From the NCBI RefSeq assembly GCF_902859935.1, contig NZ_CADIKI010000023.1, forward strand, positions 89,604 through 153,603: a stretch of 64,000 bases of DNA, given 5' to 3'. The notes beneath the pieces were generated by a model. That model was not told the origin of the DNA and ran no database searches. It was given only the letters and a program-made list of their open reading frames with translations. The DNA is from Paraburkholderia fynbosensis. Its GTDB lineage: Bacteria; Pseudomonadota; Gammaproteobacteria; Burkholderiales; Burkholderiaceae. Shown here piece after piece: positions 17,895 through 26,599 of the stretch (positions are counted from its first letter, which is position 1; every line of letters starts with the position of its first letter). The position numbers were made by a program, and so were the translations under genes.

Positions 17895-19307
17895 TCACCG
17901 CGTGTGTCGCGCGCCTTTGAGCGAAACGCCGTGAGGATGCTTTGCATCGTCCATGTCTTCGGGCATCAGATTGCCGCCGGCAAGGCTTTCATCGGCCCGC
18001 GCAATTTCAGGGTAACGTTCAGGATGCAAATGTCGCTGCGCGATCGTCTCATCAAGGGTCCGCGACCACTTGGCGACGACTACCGTCGCCAGGCTGTTGC
18101 CGATCGTATTGCACGTGGCGATCGCCATCGACATGAAGCGGTACACGCCGAAGATCAACGCAAGGCCTTCGACGGGAAGGATGCCAGTCGACGTGACCGT
18201 CGCTGCGAATACGACGAATGAGCCCCCGGACACCGTGGCGGCGCCCTTCGACGTCAGCAGCATCAGCAGCAGAATGCCGATCTGATGATCCAGTGGGATG
18301 GGCACGCCGTACGCGTGAGCGATGAACATCACGCCCATCGACATGAAGATCGACGTACCGTCGAGATTGAACGCATAGCCGGTAGGCAACACGAGCCCGA
18401 CCGTTTGCTTCGCGCAACCGAGCCGCTCGAGTTTAATTAGAAGACGCGGCAGGACGCTTTCGGATGAAGCCGTACCGAGCACAATGAAAATTTCGTCCTT
18501 GATATAGCGGAGAAAGCGCCACAGACTGAAACCCGAGAGTTTCGCGATCACGCCCATCACAACGACGATGAACAGCACGATCACTGCATAGAAGCTCAAC
18601 ACGAGCTGCGCGAGCGCGATCAGCACCGCCGTGCCGTTGCTTCCCACCGAGAAGGCGATCGCGCCGAGCGTGCCGAGCGGCGCGAGCTTCATCACGAGAT
18701 TGATGAACGAGAAGAGCACTTCGGAGATAAGATCCAGCCCTTCGTTAACGCGCACGCGGCGGTGCGCCGGAATCGCGAGAATGCCGACGCCGACCATCAC
18801 CGCGAGCACGACAACTTGCAATAGCTCGCCCTTCGCAAACGCGCCGATGAAGTTGTCCGGCACGATATGCATGACGAACCCGGTAAAACTCTGCGGTGCA
18901 GCTTTGGTCGCGATCGCGGGCACGGCGCCGGCGGTGACGGACGTCATCGCCTTGCCCGTCTGCAGCAGATTGCCGGCGAGCAGCCCGAACGCGAGCGCGA
19001 TTGTCGAGACGACTTCGAAGTAGACGATCGAGCGCCAGCCCACACGTCCCGCGCTTTTCACGTCGCCCGCCGAAGCGATGCCATGCACGATCGTGAGAAA
19101 CACGAGCGGCGCGACCCCTGCCTTGATGAGTGCGAGAAAGATATCGCCGAGCACCTTGAGTTGCGTGCCGAACTTCGGGAACAACAACCCGACCGCAATG
19201 CCGATCACGAGCGCCAGCAGCACCTGCATGCCGAGCTTGCGGTACCACGGCAGCCTCTTCGTCGTGGCGACGGTCGCGTCGCCGTGTGATACGTGTTCGT
19301 TATGCAT
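17895..19307 (-). CDS. dctA: C4-dicarboxylate/cation symporter
   Basis: The 470-residue membrane protein belongs to the DAACS family. It shows WRSIVYFEVVSTIALAFGLL, the serine-rich re-entrant loop ASSESVLPRLL, GYAFNLDGTSIFM and the second hairpin LLTSKGAATVSGGSFVVFAAT, all typical of DctA. DctA takes up succinate, fumarate, malate and orotate with protons or sodium. It lies between the lyase (27-base gap) and fumarase genes in one minus-strand operon. It could import a dicarboxylic substrate of the lyase rather than fumarate itself. Confidence 0.92.
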   Translation of the reverse strand: MHNEHVSHGDATVATTKRLPWYRKLGMQVLLALVIGIAVGLLFPKFGTQLKVLGDIFLALIKAGVAPLVFLTIVHGIASAGDVKSAGRVGWRSIVYFEVVSTIALAFGLLAGNLLQTGKAMTSVTAGAVPAIATKAAPQSFTGFVMHIVPDNFIGAFAKGELLQVVVLAVMVGVGILAIPAHRRVRVNEGLDLISEVLFSFINLVMKLAPLGTLGAIAFSVGSNGTAVLIALAQLVLSFYAVIVLFIVVVMGVIAKLSGFSLWRFLRYIKDEIFIVLGTASSESVLPRLLIKLERLGCAKQTVGLVLPTGYAFNLDGTSIFMSMGVMFIAHAYGVPIPLDHQIGILLLMLLTSKGAATVSGGSFVVFAATVTSTGILPVEGLALIFGVYRFMSMAIATCNTIGNSLATVVVAKWSRTLDETIAQRHLHPERYPEIARADESLAGGNLMPEDMDDAKHPHGVSLKGARHTR

Positions 19308-19334
19308 CGCGTGTTCCTTCTTGATTCTATAGGT

Positions 19335-20705
19335 TCAGATGTCGCGCGACAGTGCGATGGCCTGGTCCACCATCTGGGGTGCAAGACCGAGATAGTTCGC
19401 GGGATCGGTCATGCGGTCGATTGCGGCGCGGTCGAAGTGCTTCGTGACTTCGGGCAGCGCAGCAAGCGCTTGCGCAAGCGTGCCGCCATGCTCGTTCACC
19501 GTGCGGCATGCGTCGTACACGATGTCATGCGCCTGCTGACGTCCGGTGTAGGGCGCCATGCCCATCATCACGGCTTCCGCGACGATCAAACCCTTGCTGA
19601 TGCCGAGGTTGTGCTTCATGCGCGCTTCATCGACGATAAGGCCGCCTAGCGCGAACTTCGCTTGATGCAACGCGCCAGAGGTGAGAATGAAGCTTTCGGG
19701 AATTGCGATCCACTCAGCATGCCACGGGCCGGTGGCGCGCTCGAAGTCCTGAATCATCGCGTCGACCATCAGGCCCGCATGCTGGCGCACTGCCTTCGCC
19801 GCCGCCAGCATGAGTTCGCTGGAAATCGGATTGCGCTTCTGCGGCATGGTGCTGCTCGCGCCGCGTCCCTTCACGAACGGCTCGTAGACTTCCGCGAACT
19901 CAGTGGACGCCATGATCATGACGTCGAGCGCGATCTTGCCGAGCGAGCCCGTTATCAGCGCGAGCAGGTTCACGGCTTCGGCGAAACCGTCGCGCGCGAC
20001 GTGCCATGTCGTTGCAGGCACGCCGAGTTTCAGTTCCTCGGCGAGCGCCTTCTGCACTTCGAAGCCCTTGTCGCCAAGCGATGCAAGGGTGCCCGCCGCG
20101 CCGCCGAATTCGACCACGGCCACGCGTTCGCGCATCTCCTTAAGCCGTACCTGATGACGATCGAACATCGCAAGCCAGATCGCAACCTTGTAGCCGAACG
20201 TCACCGGCAGCGCTTGCTGCAGGTGCGTGCGGCCGGCCATCGGCGTGTCGCGATGCTTCTTCGCCAGATCCGCGAGAATCGTGCGCAACTCCCGGATATC
20301 GTCATCGATCGAATCGAGTGCGTCGCGCACCTGCAGCGCGACCGCGGTGTCCATGATGTCCTGCGTCGTCGCACCCCAGTGAACGTAGCGGCCGGCGTCC
20401 CCACACATCTCGACCAGTTGATGCACTAGCGGCAGGATCGGATAGCCGACGATATCGGTCTCTTCGCGCATGTGATCGAAATCGATGCGTTCGATCGTCG
20501 ACTCACGCGCGATCACTTCGGCTGCATCGCTGGGAATCACGCCTGTGCGCGCTTCTGCTTTAGCCAACGCAACCTCGACGTCGATGTAGCGTTGGATCAG
20601 CGCGTGATCGGAAAACACCGCGCGCATCCGGGCGGTGCCGAAAGCGTCGCGAAACAGAATGGAATCGACGACGGTGCTGGCCATCGGAACGGTGACATGT
20701 GTCAT
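19335..20705 (-). CDS. Fumarase/aspartase-superfamily lyase (adenylosuccinate lyase / carboxymuconate cycloisomerase-like)
   Basis: The 456-residue protein has the superfamily signature GASSTMPQKRNP (282-293) containing the catalytic serine, TH at 160-161, and HWGATTQDIMDT (109-120), as in PcaB and PurB relatives. Superfamily lyases release fumarate from succinylated substrates, while PcaB lactonises carboxymuconate. No protocatechuate genes are nearby. The operon partners DctA and fumarase, and a dedicated GntR regulator, favour a fumarate-releasing reaction on an unknown C4-substituted compound (for example an N-substituted aspartate or nitrosuccinate-like molecule). It is the first gene of the operon, downstream of the operator palindromes. 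Confidence 0.88.
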   Translation of the reverse strand: MTHVTVPMASTVVDSILFRDAFGTARMRAVFSDHALIQRYIDVEVALAKAEARTGVIPSDAAEVIARESTIERIDFDHMREETDIVGYPILPLVHQLVEMCGDAGRYVHWGATTQDIMDTAVALQVRDALDSIDDDIRELRTILADLAKKHRDTPMAGRTHLQQALPVTFGYKVAIWLAMFDRHQVRLKEMRERVAVVEFGGAAGTLASLGDKGFEVQKALAEELKLGVPATTWHVARDGFAEAVNLLALITGSLGKIALDVMIMASTEFAEVYEPFVKGRGASSTMPQKRNPISSELMLAAAKAVRQHAGLMVDAMIQDFERATGPWHAEWIAIPESFILTSGALHQAKFALGGLIVDEARMKHNLGISKGLIVAEAVMMGMAPYTGRQQAHDIVYDACRTVNEHGGTLAQALAALPEVTKHFDRAAIDRMTDPANYLGLAPQMVDQAIALSRDI

Positions 20706-20765
20706 TGCGACCTTGAGAATTCGAACTGAGAGAGGGGCGGGACAGGGAAAAGCGGCAGCCTATAA

Positions 20766-20801
20766 GTCCGGACATATTTAGATTAATATGTTCGGACATA
20801 T
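20766..20801. promoter_or_regulatory. Palindromic operators for the GntR/UTRA regulator
   Basis: ATATGTTCGGACATAT (20786-20801) is a 16-bp inverted repeat with arms ATATGT/ACATAT. A second, partial site GTCCGGACATAT (20766-20777) repeats CGGACATAT in direct orientation 24 bp upstream. Both lie between the lyase start (20705) and the regulator start (20863), the place expected for divergent control. Confidence 0.65.
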
Positions 20802-20862
20802 CGAGGCAAGTTATGATTTACCCGTAGCAGGCAAGAACGAAGACATTCCCAAAGACGACAAG

Positions 20863-21594
20863 ATGAATCGACCCCATTACGCGGAAATCGCGCGCGAACT
20901 CACCGAAGCGATTGCTTCCGGGCAATATCCCGTCGGCACCGTCCTGCCGACCGAGCTGGAATTGCGGGATCACTACCGCACGAGCCGCCATACCGTGCGC
21001 GCAGCGTTGCATGAACTCCAGCAGTTGGGTCTGGTTTCACGTCGCAAGAACGCGGGAACTCGCGTCGAGTCGTCGCGCCCGAGGACTGAATTCCGGCCGA
21101 CGCTTGCCTCCGTCGAAGACCTGGCCCAGTTTGGCTCGGAGCATCTGCGGCTCGTGCAATCGACAGAGATGGTCGTCGCGGACCGCGATCTGGCCAAGAC
21201 GCTGCAATGTGCCGAAGGGGCGCGGTTCCTGCGCATTTCAAGCCTGCGCATCGATGGAGGAAAAGGCCGCGCGCCGGTCGGATGGACAGACGTGTACACC
21301 GCGCCCGAATATGCTGACGTGGCGGATGTTGCACGGGAGCAGCCCGACCAGTTGATCAGCTCCTTGATCGAGGAGCGGTACGGGCACAGCATTACGGAGA
21401 TCCAGCAGGCGATTCAGGCGGTGTTGATTTCGGAGGAGATGGCAAAGCGGCTGCGCGTGGAACACGGAGCCGCGGCGCTCAGGATCGTCCGGCGCTATCT
21501 GAACTCGGCGGGCGATTGTTTCGAGACGTCAGTCAGCATCCATCCCGCCGAACGTTTCTCAATCGCGATGCGGCTTAAGCGCTCAAGTACCTGA
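20863..21594 (+). CDS. GntR-family regulator, HutC/UTRA subfamily
   Basis: ATG 20863 (MNRPHYAEIAREL) is preferred; the upstream in-frame ATG at 20788 lies inside the operator palindrome and adds no conserved sequence. The 243-residue protein has the winged helix in residues 1-70 (GTVLPTELELRDHYRTSRHT, LGLVSRRKNAGTRV). The UTRA ligand-binding domain follows (GARFLRISSLR, GHSITEIQQAIQAVLIS, ALRIVRRYLNSAGDCFETS). It is divergent from the lyase-dctA-fumC operon. UTRA regulators are usually repressors released by the pathway substrate; the ligand here is unknown. Confidence 0.9.
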   Translation: MNRPHYAEIARELTEAIASGQYPVGTVLPTELELRDHYRTSRHTVRAALHELQQLGLVSRRKNAGTRVESSRPRTEFRPTLASVEDLAQFGSEHLRLVQSTEMVVADRDLAKTLQCAEGARFLRISSLRIDGGKGRAPVGWTDVYTAPEYADVADVAREQPDQLISSLIEERYGHSITEIQQAIQAVLISEEMAKRLRVEHGAAALRIVRRYLNSAGDCFETSVSIHPAERFSIAMRLKRSST

Positions 21595-22300
21595 CGCATT
21601 TCATCATCCACTCGAATGTGCCGCCATTCGAACACTGCTCGATGCGGGAACCAACTACGACGGAAATCGACGACGTCCGGCGATGCACGTTGCGCCGCGT
21701 GGATCGCATGAGCAGTACTTGGCGGGCAGTTGTTAGCGCTCGGCTTATGCACAAAAACATCGATCGAAGGCTCGTCCACATCCGGTATCGGCCGTTCAAC
21801 TCTGCGGATGCGGCCGGCGGGAGAGGGTCGATTCGAGCCTGGCGTCGTCGGGCTCAGTTCGGGCCAGGAAGTGACGTCGCCCTACCGGGTTCCGGACGTT
21901 GAGGCGTCGGTCGAGCACCAACAAGCGGGCATTCAACCGCCCCGTCCGCTGCCGTTAAGCTGACGCCGACTCAATCGCCGACGTGAATCGCGTCCCACTG
22001 ATCCCTGCATGGCGAGCTCCGTCGGAACCCGCCCAATAGCGCGGCATCGCACATACGCGTCGTTTATTTGTATGGACGCTCCTTCCGTTGATCAAGACGG
22101 AAGGTACCCGTAATCATTGGCCTCCAACCCCGCCCGACCCCGCGGCGCAAAGACTGCATGGCGCACGCAGCGCCAGTAGATGGCCACGCGGCCTGACCGC
22201 CTCGCGCGGCCGCACCGAAGCCGTTTCCGGCGGCAGCTGCATGCCGGCGTGCCGCAGCGCCCATCCGCGAGCACTTGACAACGCAAATTTGTCCTGCGAC
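21595..22300. other. Non-coding / degenerate stretch
   Basis: About 700 bases with only short frames lacking ribosome sites. Both strands around 21700-21960 give readable but unrecognised peptides broken by stops, so this may be eroded DNA. It ends at the promoter region of the amidase gene, which contains TTGACA at 22274-22279. Confidence 0.4.
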
Positions 22301-22315
22301 GGTATACAAAATACT
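22301..22315. promoter_or_regulatory. GTATAC-type operator copy 1 (amidase)
   Basis: GTATACAAAATACTG begins 30 bases before the amidase start. It is one of six matching elements in the 22-36 kb locus (others at 25293, 26533, 34066, 34180 and 36219). Confidence 0.65.
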
Positions 22316-22330
22316 GAAAAGTGAACGCCC

Positions 22331-23833
22331 ATGTCAGATCTCGCAGAGAACGTCGCCCGCGTCGGAACGGGACAGGCCGCTGAAGCCTGGCGCTATGCGT
22401 CGGCTGCGCGCGCAGCGGCCGCGCTGCGCCGCCGCGAAGTCAGTTCCCGGGAGCTCGTTGCCGCGTGCGAAGCGGCTTGGCGCGAGGCTAACCCGCGGGT
22501 CAACGCCCTCGTGCTAAGCGACTTCGAGCGCGCGCACGCCATCGCGAGGCAGCGCGACGAAGAACTCGCGACGGGCCGCCCGCGCGGTCCGTTGCACGGC
22601 GTGCCGTTCACGATCAAGGAGTCCTTCGACGTCGCCGGCTGGCCGACCACCGTGGGCGATCCCGCGTTCCGCGACAACATCGCCGCGCGCGATGCCGCCG
22701 TCGTGCAGCGTCTGAGCGATGCCGGCGCAGTGCTGCTCGGCAAGACCAACGTGCCGTTATGGCTGCGCGACTGGCAAAGCTACAACGACATCTACGGCAC
22801 CACGCGCAATCCGCATGATCTCGCGCGCACGCCGGGCGGTTCGTCGGGCGGCAGCGCGGCGGCGGTGAGTACCGGCTTGGCGTTTTTCGATGTGGGCTCC
22901 GACATCGGCTCGTCGATCCGCAACCCCGCGCACTATTGCGGCATCTACTCGCATAAGAGCACGCACGGCCTCGTGTCGCTCGACGGACATGGCCTGCCGG
23001 GCGGCGTCGCGTGTCCCGACATCAACGTTGCCGGACCGCTTGCACGCAGCGCGAACGATCTCGCGCTCGTGCTCGAAGCGATCATGGGCCCGCCGCCCGA
23101 TGCCGCGTGCGCGGTGCGTTTCGAGCTGCCGCGCTGCGATGCGAAGAATCTCGATCAGATCCGCTTCGGCGTATTGAGCAACCATCTGGTAGCGCCGGTG
23201 GATGCCGAAGTCGAGCGCTGCATCGTCGAGCTTGGCCGCGCGCTGGAGCGGCGCGGCGCGCAAGTGCTGTGGGATGCGCGTCCGCAACTAGACGCCGCGG
23301 AGTTGCTGCGCACGTACACGCTGCTGCTGCGCGCATCGACGTGCGGCTATCTCGGCGACGAAGCCTTCGCGAGTGCGCTCGCCGCCGCGGACGCCGCTAA
23401 TCCCGCCGACACGACCTACGCGTCGCTGCAATACACGGGCGCGGCGATGCGTCATCGCGACTGGCTGAAATTGCAGCCGCTGCGCGAGAAATATGCGGCG
23501 GCGTGGCGCATGCTTTTCACGCGCGTCGATGTGTTGCTATGTCCGGTAGCGGCGACGGCAGCGTTCACGCTCAACGAAGAGGGCGCGCCGTGGCAGCGCA
23601 CGCTCGACGTGAACGGCGAGCCGCAGCCGCTCACCACTCAGTTGTTCTGGGCCGGGCACTCGGGTCTGTGCGGTTTGCCGTCGACGGTCGCGCCAGCTGG
23701 ACACACCGCGAGCGGCTTGCCGGTGGGCGTGCAGATCGTCGCGCCGCTGTATCACGACCTACGCTCGATTCAGGTGGCAAGCCTGCTCGAAGCCGAAGGC
23801 TACGCCGCATATGCACCGCCCGGTGCACTGTGA
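22331..23833 (+). CDS. Amidase-signature-family hydrolase
   Basis: The 500-residue enzyme carries the Ser-cisSer-Lys triad of the amidase signature: K96 in PFTIKES, S171 in TPGGSSGGSA, and S195 in VGSDIGSSIRNPA. The 24-residue spacing between S171 and S195 matches FAAH-type enzymes. It would hydrolyse an amide to acid plus ammonia or amine in the cytoplasm. It is the first gene of the large catabolic locus, directly behind one of the shared GTATAC operators, and is followed by an MFS carrier after 69 bases. The loop GSDIGSSIR has Ser where most members have Gly (GSDTGGSIR), a minor change. Confidence 0.9.
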   Translation: MSDLAENVARVGTGQAAEAWRYASAARAAAALRRREVSSRELVAACEAAWREANPRVNALVLSDFERAHAIARQRDEELATGRPRGPLHGVPFTIKESFDVAGWPTTVGDPAFRDNIAARDAAVVQRLSDAGAVLLGKTNVPLWLRDWQSYNDIYGTTRNPHDLARTPGGSSGGSAAAVSTGLAFFDVGSDIGSSIRNPAHYCGIYSHKSTHGLVSLDGHGLPGGVACPDINVAGPLARSANDLALVLEAIMGPPPDAACAVRFELPRCDAKNLDQIRFGVLSNHLVAPVDAEVERCIVELGRALERRGAQVLWDARPQLDAAELLRTYTLLLRASTCGYLGDEAFASALAAADAANPADTTYASLQYTGAAMRHRDWLKLQPLREKYAAAWRMLFTRVDVLLCPVAATAAFTLNEEGAPWQRTLDVNGEPQPLTTQLFWAGHSGLCGLPSTVAPAGHTASGLPVGVQIVAPLYHDLRSIQVASLLEAEGYAAYAPPGAL

Positions 23834-23902
23834 ACAAACCCGTTAAGCGCTTTTCCCGCGCGCCCAACCCGACTCACTCGATCGCATACGGAGCCCACGC
23901 TC

Positions 23903-25225
23903 ATGTCCTGGTTCACCTCACTGTCGAAAAACGAAAAGAAGGCGTTTGCCGGCGCGTTCGTCGGTCACGCGGTGGACGTCTACGACTTCATGATCTATTC
24001 GTTCCTCATTCCCGTTCTGATGCAGACCTGGCACATGAGCAAGGCGACGGCGGGCAGCATCGTCACGTGGACCTTGGTCGCGTCGCTGGTCGGCGCGATC
24101 GGCGCCGGTCTGCTCGCCGACCGATACGGCCGCGTGCGCATCCTGCGCTGGACCATCGCGCTGTTCGCGCTGTCGTGCTTCGCGTGCGGGTTCGCGAATT
24201 CGCCGACCCAGCTCGCGGTACTGCGCGCGGTGCAGGGGCTCGGGTTCGGCGGCGAGTCGTCGCTGTGCATGGTGCTGGTCACGGAGATGATCCGCAATCC
24301 CGCGCATCGCGGGAAATTCTCGGGCTTCACGGCGAGCAGCTATTCGTTCGGCTGGGCCGGCGCCGCGCTCGCGTATAGCGTGCTGTTCAACTGGTTGCCG
24401 CCGGAGTGGGCGTGGCGCGTGTGTCTGTTCGTCGGCATTCTGCCCGCGCTGCTGGTGGTGTGGCTGCGGCGCAATCTGCGCGAGCCGGAATCGTTCCACC
24501 GCACGCTCGCTGCGCGCCGCAACACCAGCGCGGGCGAGGCGTTGCGCGCGGTGTTCAGCGGCCGGCTCGCCGCGCGCACGTTGTGGTGCAGCCTGTTGTC
24601 GGGCGGCATGCTCGGCTCCTACTACGCGATCGCGACGTGGATGCCGATGTGGCTCAAGTCGGAGCGCGGCCTTTCAGTGACGGGCACCGGCGTGTGGCTC
24701 GCTGTGACGATCGGCGGCTCGCTGGCCGGTTACGCACTGGGCGCATGGGCCACGGACCGCTTCGGACGACGCCTTACGTACATCCTGTTTGCGGCGGGCG
24801 CGTTCGTGATGAGCATCGCGTACATGCTGATCGACGCGCCGACGCCGGTCATGCTGCTGCTCGGCTTTCTGCTCGGCGTGCTGATGCAGGGGACGTTTTC
24901 CGGCGTGGCCGCGACCATCGCCGAGACCTATCCGAACGCCATCCGCGCGACCGGCTATGGCGTCGCGTACAACGTGGGACGCGTGATCGGCTCGGTGTTC
25001 CCGTTCGCGGCGGGCTGGCTCGCGAACGGCCATTTCACGCTGACGCTCGCGATTCCGCTCGTGGCTGGCGTCGGCTATTGCTTCGTGGTGCTCGCCGCGC
25101 TGATGTTGCCGGAGACCAATGGCATCGCGCTCGACGCCGTCGAAGCTGATGCAGCCGCGACCGACGCGCCCGCGCATTCCGCCCCTGCGGGTCAAGCAAT
25201 CACCTCGACGGGCACTTCGCATTGA
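23903..25225 (+). CDS. MFS transporter, aromatic-acid/sugar-type importer
   Basis: The 440-residue protein has twelve membrane segments with the MFS motif GAGLLADRYGRVRIL after helix 2, RAVQGLGFGGESSL in helix 4, and the second-half repeat ATDRFGRRLTYILF. VGHAVDVYDFMIYSFLIP in helix 1 is the AAHS-type pattern for carriers of aromatic acids and related metabolites. It lies between the amidase and porin genes and is probably co-transcribed with the amidase. I infer that it brings the pathway substrate across the inner membrane after the porin admits it. Confidence 0.88.
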   Translation: MSWFTSLSKNEKKAFAGAFVGHAVDVYDFMIYSFLIPVLMQTWHMSKATAGSIVTWTLVASLVGAIGAGLLADRYGRVRILRWTIALFALSCFACGFANSPTQLAVLRAVQGLGFGGESSLCMVLVTEMIRNPAHRGKFSGFTASSYSFGWAGAALAYSVLFNWLPPEWAWRVCLFVGILPALLVVWLRRNLREPESFHRTLAARRNTSAGEALRAVFSGRLAARTLWCSLLSGGMLGSYYAIATWMPMWLKSERGLSVTGTGVWLAVTIGGSLAGYALGAWATDRFGRRLTYILFAAGAFVMSIAYMLIDAPTPVMLLLGFLLGVLMQGTFSGVAATIAETYPNAIRATGYGVAYNVGRVIGSVFPFAAGWLANGHFTLTLAIPLVAGVGYCFVVLAALMLPETNGIALDAVEADAAATDAPAHSAPAGQAITSTGTSH

Positions 25226-25292
25226 TCCAACATCAACGAAGCACGGCAATAAACCTCGAAATTTTTATTGTCCATTTGTTTTCGTCATTACA

Positions 25293-25307
25293 GTATACAG
25301 AATACAA
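25293..25307. promoter_or_regulatory. GTATAC-type operator copy 2 (porin)
   Basis: GTATACAGAATACAA lies about 87 bases before the porin start and matches the other locus operators. Confidence 0.65.
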
Positions 25308-25393
25308 AAACGAACGGTGCGGCAGGAGAGGGTCACGAGAGCACCGTCCCCGGAGCGGCAGGTCTTTCAATGAAAAAATCAAGGAACCCCTGG

Positions 25394-26488
25394 ATGAACA
25401 AGACTTTCTGGAGCGCGGCAGGCCTTGCATGCCTTTCGGTCACGGCGCACGCGCAAAGCAGCGTCACGCTGTACGGCCTGATCGACGCAGCGGTGATCTA
25501 CACGAGCAATCAGGACGGTGGCCGCTCGTATGCGATGGCGAGCGGCTCGACGCGCGGCAGCCGGGTCGGCTTTCTGGGCTCGGAAGATTTCGGCGGCGGC
25601 TCGCGCGCGATTTTCCGGCTTGAAAACGGCTTCGACGTGACGGACGGCTCGCTCGGTCAGGGCGGCCTGATGTTCGGCCGCCAAGCCTACGTGGGCCTCG
25701 AAAACGACCGCTGGGGCCGCATCACGCTCGGCCGCCAGTACGAGTCGATGGTCGATTACGTCGCGCAACTCACCGCGGCGGACTGGTCGGTCTACCTGGA
25801 GCACCCCGGCGACATGGACTTGACCAACCGCGGCGTGCGCGTGAACAACGCGGTGCGCTATGCCAACAGCTTCGGCGGCTTCACCGGCAGCGCGATGTAC
25901 AGCTTCGGCGGCCAGGCGGGCAGCTTCGGCAGCCGGAGCATGTGGAGTCTGGGCGGCAGCTACGAGAACGGACCGCTCTATGCCGGCTTCGGCATGACGT
26001 ACGCGCGCCAGCCGGGCGAACTATCGCCGGGTACGTTCTGGAAGGACACCAATTCGGCGGTAGGCGAATATGCGCTCGCCGCGCATTCGTTCCTCACGGT
26101 GGGCGGCGGCGCGTCGTACAAGATCGGCAAGGCCAAGATCAGCGCGGACGTCACGCATGTCGAGTACAAGCAGGGCTTCGAAGAGCAAGACGTCAATTTC
26201 ATGAACTATGAAATCAACGGCATGTTTTACTTCACGCCGGCACTGTCGGCGGGTCTGGGCGTCACGTACACGGAAGGTTCCGTCGACGCGAACGACGCCG
26301 ACCCGCGCTACATCCAGTACAACGCGGTGTTGAATTACTCGCTGTCCAAGCGCACGCAGCTTTACGCGTTCGCGACGCTGCAACGTGCGCTCGGCGATGC
26401 GCAGGTTGCGCAGGTCTCGCAGTTCATCTCGGCGTCGAGCAGCAATACGCAGTCGGCGGCGGGCATCGGTTTGCGTCAGTCGTTCTAG
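25394..26488 (+). CDS. Outer-membrane porin, Burkholderiales general-porin family
   Basis: ATG 25394 (MNKTFWSAAGLACLS) has AAGGA eight bases upstream; ATG 25370 is an in-frame alternative. The signal peptide ends at AHA/QSSVTLYGLIDAA, the standard start of Burkholderiales trimeric 16-strand porins. The 364-residue protein has glycine/aromatic beta-strand alternation throughout and ends in the outer-membrane signature phenylalanine (LRQSF). It has its own copy of the GTATAC operator, so it probably serves uptake of the pathway substrate rather than general permeability. Confidence 0.92.
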   Translation: MNKTFWSAAGLACLSVTAHAQSSVTLYGLIDAAVIYTSNQDGGRSYAMASGSTRGSRVGFLGSEDFGGGSRAIFRLENGFDVTDGSLGQGGLMFGRQAYVGLENDRWGRITLGRQYESMVDYVAQLTAADWSVYLEHPGDMDLTNRGVRVNNAVRYANSFGGFTGSAMYSFGGQAGSFGSRSMWSLGGSYENGPLYAGFGMTYARQPGELSPGTFWKDTNSAVGEYALAAHSFLTVGGGASYKIGKAKISADVTHVEYKQGFEEQDVNFMNYEINGMFYFTPALSAGLGVTYTEGSVDANDADPRYIQYNAVLNYSLSKRTQLYAFATLQRALGDAQVAQVSQFISASSSNTQSAAGIGLRQSF

Positions 26489-26532
26489 CCGCACACCAGG
26501 ATCTTTGCGGAGTTGGCTTTTCCGTTATTAAT

Positions 26533-26547
26533 GTATACAGTGTACTG
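26533..26547. promoter_or_regulatory. GTATAC-type operator copy 3 (diiron oxygenase)
   Basis: GTATACAGTGTACTG begins 67 bases before the start of the heme-oxygenase-like enzyme. Confidence 0.65.
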
Positions 26548-26599
26548 AATTGATCTCCGTCACGGTTGACGGGCAATTCACCCCAAGAAGGAGTCGGAC

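Noticed and set aside
19335..20705. pcaB (carboxymuconate cycloisomerase) as a firm name
   Set aside because: No protocatechuate genes are present, and the DctA/fumarase context points to a fumarate-releasing reaction.
20788..20862. Upstream start for the UTRA regulator
   Set aside because: ATG 20788 lies inside the operator palindrome; ATG 20863 begins the winged helix.
22140..22260. Possible RNA structure from GC-rich inverted segments
   Set aside because: Pairings are short and imperfect, and no T-run or conserved aptamer motif was found.
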